Assembly: GCA_963989385.1 (NCBI GenBank)
Contig: OZ022511.1
Location: forward strand, 27,646,503 to 27,710,502
From: Ctena decussata
Taxonomy: Eukaryota; Mollusca; Bivalvia; Lucinida; Lucinidae
Length of the DNA: 64,000 nucleotides
Direction of reading: 5' to 3'
Below, piece after piece: positions 22,150-33,745 of this stretch. Numbering within the stretch: position 1 is the first letter of the stretch; each line of letters begins with the position of its first letter. The notes below the pieces were generated by a model that was not told where the DNA came from, did not search any database, and saw only the letters and a program-made list of their open reading frames with translations. The position numbers and the translations under genes are program-made.

Positions 22150-22527
22150 CTGGGCCCAGTTGTTCAAAGCATCGTTAGCCTAACGAGCTCGTTAAGGGGT
22201 CAACTCGTTAAGTGTTTTGCATCTTTGTAACCAAATACGCTGGTATTTTTTTGTTGAAAAAATGTAAGAAGCTTTTGCAATACGCTGGTATTTTTTGTTG
22301 AAAAAATGTAAGAAGCTTTTGCACCGCTGGTATTTTTTGTTGAAAAAATGTAAGAAGCTTTTGCACTGCAAAAGCTTCTTACATTTCTTCACCAAAAAAT
22401 ACCAGCGTATTGCAAAAGCTTCTTACATTTTTTCAACAAAAAATACCAGCGTATTTGAGATATTAACGTTTAAAATTTTAACGAAACGTTAACTAACGAC
22501 GTCATAAGTTTTGAACAACCGGGCCCA
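22150..22527. repeat. Family L foldback element with internal direct repeats
   Basis: The ends CTGGGCCCAGTTGTTCAAA and TTTTGAACAACCGGGCCCAG are inverted. The left arm has three direct copies and the right arm two inverted copies of a module of about 48 bp around CGCTGGTATTTTTTGTTG and AAGAAGCTTTTGCA. The ORFs rich in KKCKKLL are read-through of this module. Confidence 0.85.
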
Positions 22528-22544
22528 GAAAAATATTTGGTAAG

Positions 22545-22601
22545 GTCGTGGGTTCGAATCCCTGTTGTTACCTATTTTTTTTTTTTTTTTTTTTTTTTTT
22601 T
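22545..22601 (+). repeat. tRNA-like B-box fragment and poly-T tract
   Basis: GTGGGTTCGAATCCCTG is a perfect tRNA B-box context with no A-box upstream. It is followed by about 27 T. It is probably the 3' half of a tRNA-derived element or retroposed tRNA-like sequence. Confidence 0.5.
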
Positions 22602-22720
22602 GTCTTTCCTGCAATAAATTGAAGTATCTGCAAACAACTTTATATATCATATTTAACAAAATCGATCATTTTTGGCAACTTAATACACGAAAAAAACAGC
22701 TTTGAGAATAAGGACCTTAC

Positions 22721-23247
22721 CATGGATAACTTTCCACGCCACTGTTTAAAAATCGATAATCGATATTCGCGAATCGAGCTGGTAGTGAAATACACTACGA
22801 GATATGGGCAAGTCATCTTTTTCTTCTTATTTTATTTTTCCTTATATTCAAATCCATTTTTCCGTGTTCATTTCGAAAACCGCATTAATTTGCGAACAGC
22901 CTGATATAATTTTTGAAAAGATTGCATAAGAAATACCGCGGTCATTTTTTAGTTTAAGTTGACTACCCTCAAAATGTATAGAATATATAGTAAATCATGG
23001 CATTTTTACTGCGTTGATCAAAGTTTTTACCCGCATATGTCTCTTTTTTTCATAAAATGAAAATTTTCCGTGTTCATTCCGAAAACTACAATTATTCAGC
23101 ATTTCACTGATATATTTTTTATTGAAATAGGAAGTAAAACAGTGCGGTCATTTTTACATTTTCGATCAGCACCCTTATTTTCTATGCTGGCGCAAATATC
23201 CAACAGAATTCACACATTACTCCAGGTGGCGTAGAAAGTTGCGGACG
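22721..23247. repeat. Family Q 527-bp element, right copy
   Basis: This is the direct repeat of 20317-20843 at an offset of exactly 2404 bp. Homology begins abruptly at CATGGATAAC and stops abruptly after GCGGACG in both copies, and the 1877 bp between them is unrelated MITE-rich DNA. Confidence 0.85.
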
Positions 23248-23382
23248 GCAGTAATGCGTCTTACAGACAAAGGTGAACCGTCAAACAGTGTAAATAAACA
23301 CTGATCGGATCTCAATTTGATCTGAATCTGCACTGCTTGCCCAAACCTATACGTCCCCTGAATACAATTTTTTAACCGTAAA

Positions 23383-23790
23383 TAATAAAATAAACTACTT
23401 ACTATTTCTAAATAAAAGCCTTCTGTTATTTTGCAATTATCCACTGTCTTCAATATAGTTCCTTAACCGCCTTTTTAACTACATGGAAAAAAACATTTAG
23501 ATTGGGTTTCTGGAAAAATACCGAAGTTTAAGTTTGACATTTCAAGGTTTTATCACACAAGTAAATTACTGATCCTCATTCAAGAGTATGTGAACTTACA
23601 TTTTGATCAAATTTCCGGGTTACCCCGATATCACAAAATTATTATGTTTTTCAATGGATTATTGACTTAGATCTAGATCTTCGTATACATGTTCTAACAA
23701 AGCATAATGAACGAAAGCCAAGGATTTGTGCACTGTTAATCTATATAATATATAACAACAAAGCTACTTGTTAATGTTAGTCACGCAATA
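23383..23790. other. Anonymous stretch
   Basis: AT-rich sequence. No gene or repeat boundary is recognised. Confidence 0.4.
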
Positions 23791-24190
23791 TGAGTCGCGA
23801 AGAGCGAAAACGGGACTTATGGTATCATGGCGCCAATAGCGAATACTCAGATCAGCCTGCGCGTCCGCGCAGTCTGATCACAGTCTTCCCTATTTGGGTG
23901 GTCGGGTCGGGCGATGGTGCTGGGTAACTTTCAGTGCTAGGGCGTCCTGCTCATTTAGATAATAGTAGGGCAAGGGCCTACCGTACTTGCAGTAGGTGCG
24001 GGTTGGTTGGATTTTTTCTCTCGTCTATCACGCACTCTTTTCTTTCTCCCGCTCTCTGGGAGACGGTCTGATATACTCTGAACTGAAATACTGTCTCAAA
24101 GTGCTGTTAAATCCAAAACAATCAACCAACCAACCAACCCTATTTGCATAAACAATATATGGATCAAGCAAAGACTGATCATAATTCCGG
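23791..24190. repeat. Diverged family A relative, interrupted by a SINE
   Basis: It starts TGAGTCGCGAAGAGCGAAAA and keeps CTCAGATCAGCCTGCGCG and CAGTCTGATCACAGTCTTCC. It then stops at the SINE and resumes at 24147 with GCATAAACAATATATGG. The right arm is mostly lost. Confidence 0.6.
23897..24137 (+). repeat. Family B SINE with perfect 9-bp target duplication
   Basis: CCCTATTTG occurs at 23888-23896 and again at 24138-24146. This is the most complete plus-strand copy. The head is GGTGGTCGGGTCGGGCGATG, followed by CAGTAGGTGCGGGTTGG, GGGAGACGGTCTGATATAC, CTGTCTCAAAGTGCTGTTAA and a tail ATCAACCAACCAA. The same ATCAACCAACCAA tail ends the family D SINEs, which implies a shared LINE partner (inference). 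Confidence 0.9.
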
Positions 24191-26911
24191 TATAGCAATG
24201 AAGCGAGGTTCATTTTACTGTGCTGAGAGTCATATTCAAGTACTTACAGCCTAATGCCACATAGTTTTGCGTCAGAATTCTGTATAGCTCCCTTACTTGT
24301 GCCAAGACTCGTTAACAGGTGTCTTGTGACATGACTGTGCAAAGATCTAAGACCAGTAATCTGTCCAGTCTGATAAGAACACACACCTGGTAAATTGGTT
24401 GGTTGGCTGTTTTGGGTTTAAAGTCTCCATAATCCTAGATCTACCAGTAGTAAAAATCGTCGAAATACAAATTATTATAAAATCTGCACAACTTTCAGAA
24501 TTGATGATGATATGGCGGTTGGTTGCCTTTTAGTAACACATAACTGATAAAAAAGAAGGAAAAGGGTATTTTTAAAAAAAAAAAAAAAAAAAAAAAGATA
24601 AGTATCTCCATAAAAATACGGTTTTCTTCTCTGGTTCCCCGTTAAGCAATGAAATAATGCAACAGCGGCACAATCAATGGGATCTTTGCCTTACATTTTT
24701 GTACATTGTATTTTTATCACCTGTTAAAAAACGCATATACCTTGTATTTCTACCTCTTGTACCTCTTGTACCTTGTGTTTTTACCATGTAATAGGCTTTG
24801 AAATCGAAAGTAGGTCATTTTAGTTGGCAACTAAAATGTTCTTGTTATTTTTTATGAGAAACTCAAAGATATTTAGATTTTTCAAAGCCGGCCAATCACG
24901 ATCATAATCAATGACGAAACTGTAGTGAGAAGCTTGTAGCGATACCTCACGATCAAATATTTCATGCTGATAGAGCACTGGGGCCTTAAATGTATTCATG
25001 CAAGTATCGTGAAAGTCCGTCCACTCATTGGTTCGAGAAATATTGTGGGCACAAGTAATTGTCACTCCATCGCATAGCAGAAAATTTAACATTTTACGAC
25101 CTCCTGTGACCTTGAAAATAGGGTCAGTTTTACCAAAACATAATCAGCTCTTTGACTTATCCAAATTATGTATCAATGCAAGTTTGATCAAATTTGATGT
25201 AAGTTTGGCAAAACTCCAGAAAATGATTCAAGCAATATTGTAGTGGGTACAAATTGTCACTCCGGCACAGACGCCGACGCCAATTGGATCCGCACTGAAA
25301 CCAATACGTCTCACTTTGTCTTTAGTGGTGGTGGGGGCCATAATTCTGCAACCAAGAGCTTAATTTTACCATTTTTGGTATTTCTAGCTTATACAGTTGA
25401 ATAAAATCTTCTTCCAAGCAAGTATATGTGTTTAATCAGCAATGAAAACTAGGTCATTGTAATATTCTGGTCACACCATCGATTGTCCTGGTCAAGGTGT
25501 TTCCTTGATATGCTTTTGGTGATAACTGGTCAATAAATTTAGCAAATGTACCAAGAAATATTGAAAATACAGGAAAGAATATAAAAAAAAAGCTGCATCT
25601 CAAAAAGAGTATTTTTTGACATCAAATATTTGTTAAACCATATAAAATGATATGGTAATACATTTTAGATACACTGTTTATCATTTTATCAAACGTTGTC
25701 TGTCTGTTATATTCTTTTAATGGAAACATTTTTACGTGCTAAAACCGTGTAGAATTACCCAGCCCACTTCTGTGGACCATAGCTCGGTAACTAGGACTTT
25801 CAGACCAAAGTCACATATAGCTCAGTAAATATCACACCCTGGAGTGTACCATCAGCTTAAAAAAGAACAAATTTGGTAGGATGCAGAAAACCCACCTTAC
25901 TGATACCCCTCCTTTATGACCAGCAATATTCCCTGGCATAATTTAAAGGATAACGTACTTACAGGCAAAAGAAAGTATGCAGATGACGCAGTTTTTCTAC
26001 ATATCTGCATAACATCCAGGCACTCCTGTTCTGATAAATACAAGCAGCTTCGCATAATTTGCGACAATTTGCGACAATTTTCAGTACAATCGGTCAAAAG
26101 ATAAGGAAACGACATCAATTTAAACGGACAAAGTGTAGTTGTCGCTTAAGTAACTCCCCTTTAAATATACTTTTTGACAACATAGATTAGTGTTATGCGT
26201 TTTTATGCATTACATCGAAAAGGATGAAGGGTTTGTAAGGACAAGTAGAACTCTCAAATTTAAACGGGATAAAGTATCAAATTTTCATCCAATAAATGAT
26301 GTTTTAGGCGTTTCCAGGTAACACGCATTGAATTTGAATTGGATTTATGGGAAGTTCATTTGCAATTTTCTTCCAGATAAACGAGTCTACGAAAATTCGT
26401 TCAAGTGTGCACAAAAGCAACAAGCCAAACAAAAAAAAAACGGCTTCAAGTCAAAACTTCATATACCACGTAAGATAGAGAAACGTTTGATTCCCTATAA
26501 TTTTAATTCAAAGGGAGATAACTTGAGACGTAAGTAGTAAGTAAAGGGCGCCACTGACGTAGAATTTCTAACAATGGTTGAATCCGCTACGCTAGAATTT
26601 TTGAAGTGCAGCATGCCGTTTGCCATGACGTTTGCCATAGGCCAAGCGTCCCCGACGATTCAAATGCGAAACAAACTGCAGACCTTTATTTAGTATCAAA
26701 GTAACTGTATGGTAACTGAAAATAAGTGAATTACAGAAGCTGGTAAGAAAATAATAAATTGAAGCATAAGCAGACATATACCCAATAATGGCCCTCTATG
26801 AAGTTGTAAGATATAAACTGTAGATATGCCCAAATGTTTATCAGGTGACTGAAACCTTAGGGCCTTACAGAATGCCATAAACATCGACACTATATACCCA
26901 AATGTCAAAAT
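24191..26911. other. Anonymous stretch
   Basis: A run of about 23 A lies at 24574-24596. About 25030-25300 looks like part of a tandem or dispersed repeat (GTGGGCACAAGTAATTGTCA and GTGGGTACAAATTGTCACTC, with ACGCCGACGCC). The 90-codon minus-strand frame at 24820-25092 begins inside that repeat and is therefore doubtful. No exon or RNA gene can be supported. Confidence 0.4.
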
Positions 26912-27520
26912 AACAAGGGCTATAACTCTGCCAATATGAAATGGATGAAAATTTACAATGCATCTATGAAAATTAAGCCCAATTATAAGAATAATTCTGG
27001 ATTCATCCTTTTACCTTTAAGAGAATGCCTGTTATCTATGAAATTGGAATAACTCTGCCAGTAATCAATACAGCATGTCGTAACCATAACCAGAATAATC
27101 AGTATACCAAATACTAATCGCAGTCCAACATTCGGTCCTCTTGGTCAAACGGTTCCAAAGTGGGATAAATGCCAAAAAACGACAAAGATTCATAAGCCTG
27201 TCAAAAATAAGACAAATGAAAAGCCAAAATCACGTGCACATCTTTAGATCATTGTGAATCATTCTGCAAAGTTTCAAATTAAGTCAATGAAAGATGTTGC
27301 AGGAGTTGCGGAGACAAAGTCTGAGTCAGCAAGGGCTGTAATTCCATCAAAACTGGCCTAAAAAAGTCATAAAACAAATCAGCATCTATAAAATTTCAAG
27401 TCAATCGGATAAAAGACGTAGGAGGAGTTGCGGGGACAAGATTTCGGACGCACGGACGGACGGAAGAACGTACGGACGAGGGTCATTTCTATAGTCCCAT
27501 TCCGCCGACGTCGGGTGACA
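26912..27520. repeat. Dispersed repeat R, Helitron-like tail style
   Basis: It starts near ACAAGGGCTATAACTCTGCC. It then has GGAATAACTCTGCCAG and AAGGGCTGTAATTCCATC-like echoes, and ends with GGAGGAGTTGCGGGGACAAG, a GGACGGACGGAAG run and ATTCCGCCGACGTCGGGTGA. Repeated core modules followed by an ACGG microsatellite and a small terminal palindrome are typical of bivalve non-autonomous elements. Class assignment is tentative. Confidence 0.5.
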
Positions 27521-27661
27521 ATGACCGCACGACAATTTACTTATTAAAATTGCATATCATAATCCAAACTTAATTATAATATTAGAGTTAAGACCTCTTA
27601 TTTTCAAATAGGGTTAGGCTTAGGGTTAGCATGAAAACTGCATCAAACTACTATAAGATCC

Positions 27662-27886
27662 GGGGCCGTATTTATAAAACGACTTAAGTGGTTGCTTTGC
27701 TGTTGCTAAGGCTGAATTTCTATGAACGAGATTCCCTACAACTATGACATTTGCTGTGGAGGAACAGTCTGAAAAAAACCCTGTTCCTCCAGAGCAAATC
27801 TCATAGTAGTAGGGAATCTCCTTCATAGAAATTTAGCCTTAGCAACGGCATAGCAACCACTTAAGTCGTTCTATAAATACGGCCCC
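27662..27886. repeat. Family C MITE, copy
   Basis: A full 225-bp near-perfect palindrome with ends GGGGCCGTATTTATAAAACG and CGTTCTATAAATACGGCCCC. A 66-codon frame spans its centre and is not a gene. Confidence 0.9.
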
Positions 27887-30800
27887 AGGACACTCTAGAA
27901 ATAAACAAAGTTTCCCATCATCAAGCATAAATTTATCAAATTTCACATCTCAAGAGTCGAATCCAAGGTTGGCTTATCATCCTCCGTCAAACACTTCGGG
28001 TTAGTTTTTGAGCGTTGTGTGTCCATCCATCTGAATGTCCTTCCGTCTGTCCTGATTAGCTGATCAAAGAAATTTCATGGCCTAATTTAAACAGGTTTAT
28101 ATGGCCTAACTATTCAGAAGTTCTTACCTGGCTAAATCAGGAATTTATTGCACTTCAACTGAGACAAAATCCGTATCAGAACTACGACAAACAAGCATAG
28201 CCTTCACAAAAAGCGTGGCCTAACCTTAGCAACCATGAACATATTTCTACATGCAAAAATGACTTGATGGCTAGAATATATAGGTGCTATGAATTTTTAA
28301 GCTGTATCAAGAACAATATCCACTTTTGTTCTGTATTACAGAAATAATCATAAAATACACATACTATAGCATATATTTTTGCTGTGGAATGAAAAATGAA
28401 AATATTAAATTAGTCAAAATATACCTTGAACTTGGCCACATTTTGGAAACCCGGAACTCCATTTTCCTTCATCAGAAATATAGATATTTTGCACCAACGT
28501 ATAGTGTAATCCGTAATCTAACACAGTCGGAATGTGAAATTTTCCAAAATTTATTTTATAAGCTCTTTATTTCTGCTTATTTGACAGCACCCAACACACC
28601 TGATAGCCAGTGGAGAGTACATGAAAGATATTTTTACAGGCAAGTTTACATACAGATAGATAACATGTACACCTGATTGTCACTGTGTGTTGTATAAACA
28701 ATTTTGGTGGGGTTCTTTAATCATAAAAAAAAGTTTTTGATGTCCTTTTGTTGAAAAAAAAAAAAAAAAAACATTTCGATTGCATTAGTTCGTGGATTAT
28801 GCTATATTTCTGATGAAGAAAAATTGAATTTCCAATTTTTGGCCAAGTTCAGTTTATTATATTACTTATTTAATAAATGTTTATTTTTCATTCAACAACA
28901 AAAATGCATATCTCATGATTATTTCTGTAATTCAGAACTAGAGTGCACATTGTTCTAATACAAAGCAGCTGAATATTTTAGCCACCAAGTCATATTGACA
29001 TTTAGAAGTAGCTTAACATGTAATAGATGCTTATCAAATACACCATTACAACAAAAAATATAGACTTTTTTTTTATATCTTAAAAGCCGACACTTAGGTC
29101 TCCAGTGGTGGAGTTCAAGCGCGGGTGCGGGTGTTGGGTTTTATACCACTTCGCTTTCATTATCGAAATACTGTTTAAACTTAACAGCTTAATTTCACTG
29201 TACAGTGTCATCCCAATAACCTAGAGACTGCTATCGACGTATGCCCGTGGAGTGATACCTTCTACCATATGTTATTGTTTTCGCCTGCTAGGTTGGTATG
29301 ACTACATACGGACCTATTCCAGAACACACATTCCCAACTACACATATAATACTTAATAACAAATGCGACCGAATACTTCCTGCATTGAAAACTGCATAAA
29401 ATTCGTATGTATTCTATATCATATATTGGCTCCTAAATCTTGAAATAAAAAAAACATATGTCACCTTATTAAATTTTAAAATATCTGAACTGGAAAGATA
29501 ACACCCTTACTGCTTTCCCGAAAAAAGCACCAAACAAGCCTGGTAGTTAAATATCAATTAAATGGCAAATTTTATATAGCTTACAATTACGTTGTCTAGT
29601 CAAAATGATATAGGAAATGTTACTCCTACCACCCAAAAGCTTGTATTTCAAAATGAAACAAAATGTTGCAAAGACAATTTTAGTCGCCGGCTGAAAAATT
29701 CTTAAAATATCTTCCTGTCCGCTGTATTTTGGACCTTACAGAAACACTCTAAATTAAAAGTCTCACCAAACATGTTATTTTCCTGATTCGAACTTTTCAG
29801 CAGATAGAAAATTAAAAGAAAAGTAGGGGTCACTTTACTTATTACTTTTGTAATGAACAAACACTACCCCTACCCCCAACATTTATTACGTGACAAACGT
29901 ATATATATAAAAAGCTTAAAAAAGATAGTGTATCACATCCAGATAACTTATGAATTTTGCTTGCACACAACAAATTAGCATAACATGCATTGAAATAAAT
30001 CATATTGGTAAGTAAGTTGCCATTAAACTTGCTCACATGATGAATAAATGTAAAAAATGAAAAAAATTGCAAAAATCGTAATATTACTATTTTCCATACG
30101 TTTATGACCAATTTCTAAACCCAAACTAATAAAATGAGCCCAAAATGATATTCAAACCACAAACTTCAGCCATTTCCTTACCCAGTTATAATAAAATATT
30201 GACTCTAGGGTAACTTTCAATTTTTGCAAATACATTAAAATGGCGGAAAGGTCGCATATGTCTTTAAATTACATTACATGTACTTTAGTTGCTACATGTG
30301 AAGCTTACAGAAAGTCGTCCATAATCTTCACACATATGTGCATTTACGGATAGCTTTCCGTAATCATCACAGCGTTGTGAAGCCTGCGAAGGTGTGAAAC
30401 GTATACCTTCACAATGCTTTGATTTGTAGTATGCATGAGCGATTGTGTTGTTTGTAAACTGCAAGAATAGTATGTGCTTATATTCTGCTGAAAATTTGAA
30501 GCCGGATTAATATGTACTTTCAGAGGCCTTGATTCTTTTGAAAAAGTGACCAATTAGAAATTTTGTTCAAATCTTTCTTGGCATAATGTCAATAATATGT
30601 TCTTTTGTGACTTGTCTGCAAAGATAACAACAGTCAGGTTCTTAGTTTTATAAAGGTATATGTTGAGTTATCAAAGTCTGTAATGGTAAATACATTCTTT
30701 AAGATTTAGATTAACACATGTGGCTTAATTTATTGTAATTTAATTAAAGACCTAATTATTTCGTAGTCAGATTAATTTATGCCCTATCATGATAAAACCT

Positions 30801-31013
30801 TAATTAAGTAGTATAACAAGAGCTGGGCAATCTACGCCCGTTTCTGAGTCAGTTTCAACCCCAGTCAGTACAATGGGCAGAACTACATGTATAACCCTTG
30901 CAATCAGCCACACACAGGTACTACATGTGATGTGTCTTAATCAAAGGGATGTAACTCCAAAAATTAAGAACCCACTTTTTCACATATGACTAAAGTAGGT
31001 TAAGCTTTACATA
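27887..31013. other. Anonymous stretch
   Basis: No exon, tRNA or complete repeat is recognised over 3.1 kb. There is an A run at about 28755-28770. The 116-codon frame at 28326-28676 and the 89-codon minus frame at 29842-30111 match nothing known and have no splice context. About 30815-30985 has the ACAAGAGCTGGGCAAT to GGGATGTAACTCC style of a dispersed molluscan repeat. Confidence 0.4.
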
Positions 31014-31220
31014 CCGTATTTATTCGGCAACAAGACGGGGTTTCCACTCTGTAGAATGACCCCAAATATCGAAATCAGTCCACAAAGTTCTGCTATAATA
31101 TGAAGTTTCCCATTCCAAAACAAACCCAAAGATGTAGATCCGTCTTATAAGACGGATCTACATCTTTGGGATTGTTTTTGAAGGAAAAAATTATGCGTCT
31201 TATATCTAAGTAAATACGGT
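31014..31220. repeat. Family K MITE, most complete copy
   Basis: The ends TACCGTATTTATTCGG and AAGTAAATACGGTA are inverted. The centre is the perfect palindrome TCCGTCTTATAAGACGGA. Other landmarks are CTACATCTTTGGG arms and AGAATGACCCCAAATATCG. This copy is the reference for recognising the split copy at 40548-50620. Confidence 0.85.
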
Positions 31221-31294
31221 AGCTAGAACTTTGCAATCCATATTCAGGAGCCCGACTGCTAACCTCTCCAAGTGAGAATGGAATTGCGCATTCA

Positions 31295-31560
31295 CACGTT
31301 CTGTACGTCCACGGTAAACAGCTATGGTCATGTCGGAACGGTCAGTTACCCTAAACACACTATTCCTTGGCAGGCTTAGACCTCCTAAGCGGTTAACCAG
31401 TACTAAGTGCACATACTTTCGCCAGTAACTGACAACTGTCCTTCTTGAATCAGCGGAAGGAGAAACGAAAGTATGTGACCGGATCGGGTATTGACCCCGG
31501 GACCTCTGGCTCTTGAGTCAGACGCGCTACCGACATGTACCGGGCATTTGGACAGGATCA
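31295..31560 (-). repeat. Family D SINE with tRNA head
   Basis: Read on the minus strand, 31555 to 31488 is a tRNA-like head: GTCGGTAGCGCGTCTGACTC (A-box region) and CGGGGTCAATACCCGATCC (B-box region). The body contains CACATACTTTCGTTTCTCC, CAGTTGTCAGTTACTGGCG, TTAGTACTGGTTAACCGC and GACCATAGCTGTTTACCG. The ATCAACC tail is truncated. This copy shows the normal, uninverted order, for comparison with 13355-13701. Confidence 0.85.
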
Positions 31561-31892
31561 GTTTGGACAGCCAAAAATATGCAATTTCGTTTCTTTACCA
31601 AATTGACCTTATATGTGTAATCATTTATAGTAATGGCATGAACAGTTTTTATATGTCCGTCCTTCCGTTCGTCCGTCTGTTGTTAACTTTTCGTTTCCGG
31701 ATAACTCCTGCTACAGTTTACATTAGATCGAGCATAGTAAGACTATCAGATGGACCAGTGCATATCGTTTCGATGTTACGCTCCAATGATATTTAGCGGA
31801 GTTACAACCCTTTACTTAGATTTTATAGCATGTTCATTTCAGACTTCAAAGCAATATTGTGCACAAATATGTTTTTATGCATTGAAGTATAT
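31561..31892. other. Anonymous stretch with a Helitron-like tail motif
   Basis: TATGTCCGTCCTTCCGTTCG and GTCCGTCTGTTG at about 31655-31685, followed by GTTTCCGGATAACTCC, resemble the CCGT-rich zone of the Helitron-like repeats. No clear ends are seen. Confidence 0.35.
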
Positions 31893-32075
31893 TTAACCCT
31901 TAATGCGCCAAAAAGCAGACGACAAAATTTACGTCTGCTAAAATTTCAAAAAATGGTTTGTCTAAGCTATATCATATTGAGAATTCAAAGACTATAGGGC
32001 AAACAGTTTAGATCCAGATGAGGTGGCTCATTATGAGCCACCTCATCTGGATCTACACTGTTTGCAAATTTAAGT
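31893..32075. repeat. Family J MITE, right-truncated copy
   Basis: The left end is TTAACCCTTAATGCGCCAAA, followed by ACGACAAAATTTACGTCTGC and the hairpin cassette at 31997-32066 (AGATGAGGTGGCTCATTATG and complement). The matching right end seen at 52819-53027 is absent. Confidence 0.8.
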
Positions 32076-33065
32076 TCACTGTTTGCAGAAGGTTTCAGTC
32101 TTATATGGGCATGGAATTTCGCGTTACCAGCCGCGCCTGTGACACGCGATAAAACGCAATAAATCAGTTTGACAGATTGAATTGATTTAGAATAATCATT
32201 TTGATATCATTCAAAATCTGGTGAGAGGAAAAATGCTGTATCTAACATATGTTACTTAAAAATAATTGGGAAAACATAGGTTATACATGTATATACAAGT
32301 TGTATGAAAATACCGTATATTCCAAAATTTCAGACATTCTACAGAACAAGCATTGTGGACTCAGTTCAGAATGCTCCTTTCAGACAGTCTTATCTGGGTC
32401 TGCACTGTTTGCAAATATTATTTTAAAATGCCAGTTTACAGGAGAAATAGATATGCGAAAATCTGAGGTTCGTATAAACATGGATAATGTTATCAAATAT
32501 TTAGAGTTATGCATCCTTTTTTTTTTTTTTTTTTTTTGCTTTGTTTTGTCTGCCAAGCTGCTGCTATTGGAGAAATGAACACAAACTGGTGTTTTCTGAT
32601 GAAATATACAATAGTAAATGACACAAAGTAGTAAATTATGATGGTAAGGTGATGGCCTGTTAGGACTTAGTGCTACGTATGACTAAGAGAACATCTTGGA
32701 CGTACCTGATTTTATGGCACGCCATACCTGCCATATCATGCTGGGAATAATTAAATTTTCTTACACATTGAACAAGAATATCCCTTTCTAGAGCTGTTTG
32801 AGATTTTCTATTTCGGCTTGCCATTTCAGCCTAGCCCAAGAAATTTGTCTCAGTATGTCAGCCATTGCTATATAGTACAGCCCAATCCTGTGACACACTT
32901 AATTTCAACAACTCCATATGATCCCTGTCATGTAAATTGCATGCAGAATATACCAATAATGTGCACTGTGTGTTTCTGATTAGCTGCCTGTCATGAAAAA
33001 TGCATGCACAGGTTGAAATTCACAGGACATATATATTTATAGAAAATTAGCTTGAAGTTTTTAGG
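32076..33065. other. Anonymous stretch
   Basis: A poly-T run lies at about 32517-32537. A remnant of the cassette tail (TCTGGGTCTGCACTGTTTGC) at about 32394 suggests another decayed MITE at about 32300-32420. No gene is seen. Confidence 0.4.
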
Positions 33066-33269
33066 ATGGATGGTTGAATGACTTACGATTTTACGTCCTT
33101 TTAACAGTATTTCATTTATATCGGGACGATGAGTGGGTGATAATGAAAATCTGAGGTTTGCAATGGAACCCCATTTGCGATTGGAAAGATCCCCGCTTAC
33201 AGCGGGGCTTGAACCTGGAACAGCTAGATCAGCAGGCCAGCGCTTAACCTACTGAGCTACCGAGGCTCC
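33066..33269 (-). repeat. tRNA-derived SINE with 11-bp target duplication
   Basis: The flanking repeats AAGTTTTTAGG (33055-33065) and AAGTTTATAGG (33270-33280) differ at one base. On the minus strand the head reads GGAGCCTCGGTAGCTCAGTA with an A-box TAGCTCAGTAGG and a B-box GGTTCAAGCCC. Then comes a body of about 130 bp ending in AATCGTAAGTCATTCAACC and an ATCCATCC tail. The intact Pol III boxes and recognisable duplication make it one of the better preserved SINEs here. Confidence 0.92.
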
Positions 33270-33524
33270 AAGTTTATAGGAATGGCCTCAACGACAAGTA
33301 AAGGATTTAATGAATATTCCGTTTTATAAAATATAATGGGTGAGATAATATTCAATGACGGGGTTTGGGCCCCGACAAGGAAATCTCAGGCTCGTTTTGA
33401 AATCATTTCAAAATTATCGTTTTAAATGCAAGCCTCGCATAAGACTTATAATCTGAAAACTAGCCGGAGAATTCCTTCTCTCGGCCTCAATCCCATCATA
33501 AATTCTATAAGTCATCATATTACT

Positions 33525-33745
33525 GTATTTTATCAGTTATAAGACGAAGGGTTTGCCCTTCTATTTCAATCAAAAAATCTAGAACCATCTTATATGACTA
33601 ACTTCTCTCTAGATTTTTGTGACTGTTTTAATGCCAAGAAGAGAAAATCCCTTCTCAGAGCAGCATTTCATAAGATATGCCTAATTTTGGATATTTTGGG
33701 TCATTCTAGAAAAGGAGAAACACCGTTATAGCCGAAAAACATTGT
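33525..33745. repeat. Family K MITE, diverged copy
   Basis: It begins TACTGTATTTTATCAGTTAT and ends near CACCGTTATAGCCG, with TAGAACCATCTTATATGAC in the middle and TTTTGGGTCATTCTAGAAAA towards the right. Confidence 0.6.

Larger units (their letters stand above)
20234..23382. repeat. Family U MITE, copy 3, split by a 2.93-kb insertion
   Basis: The first 83 bp (20234-20316, from TACCGTAAAAC through GAGACACCTACAATAATTAC) stop at TTTTCAAT. Family U sequence resumes at 23248 with GCAGTAATGCGTC and continues through the AAACAGTG cassette to AACCGTAAA near 23382. The pieces total 218 bp, the same as the copy at 3295-3512. Everything in 20317-23247 therefore arrived as a unit or was built up inside this MITE. 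Confidence 0.78.

Noticed and set aside
24820..25092. 90-codon minus-strand frame with gene-like composition
   Set aside because: Its first third translates a segment repeated nearby (ATTGTCACTCC context at 25060 and 25250), so it is most likely repeat-derived.
28326..28676. 116-codon plus-strand frame
   Set aside because: AT-driven composition rich in Tyr, Ile and Phe, with no homology I recognise and no plausible splice sites.
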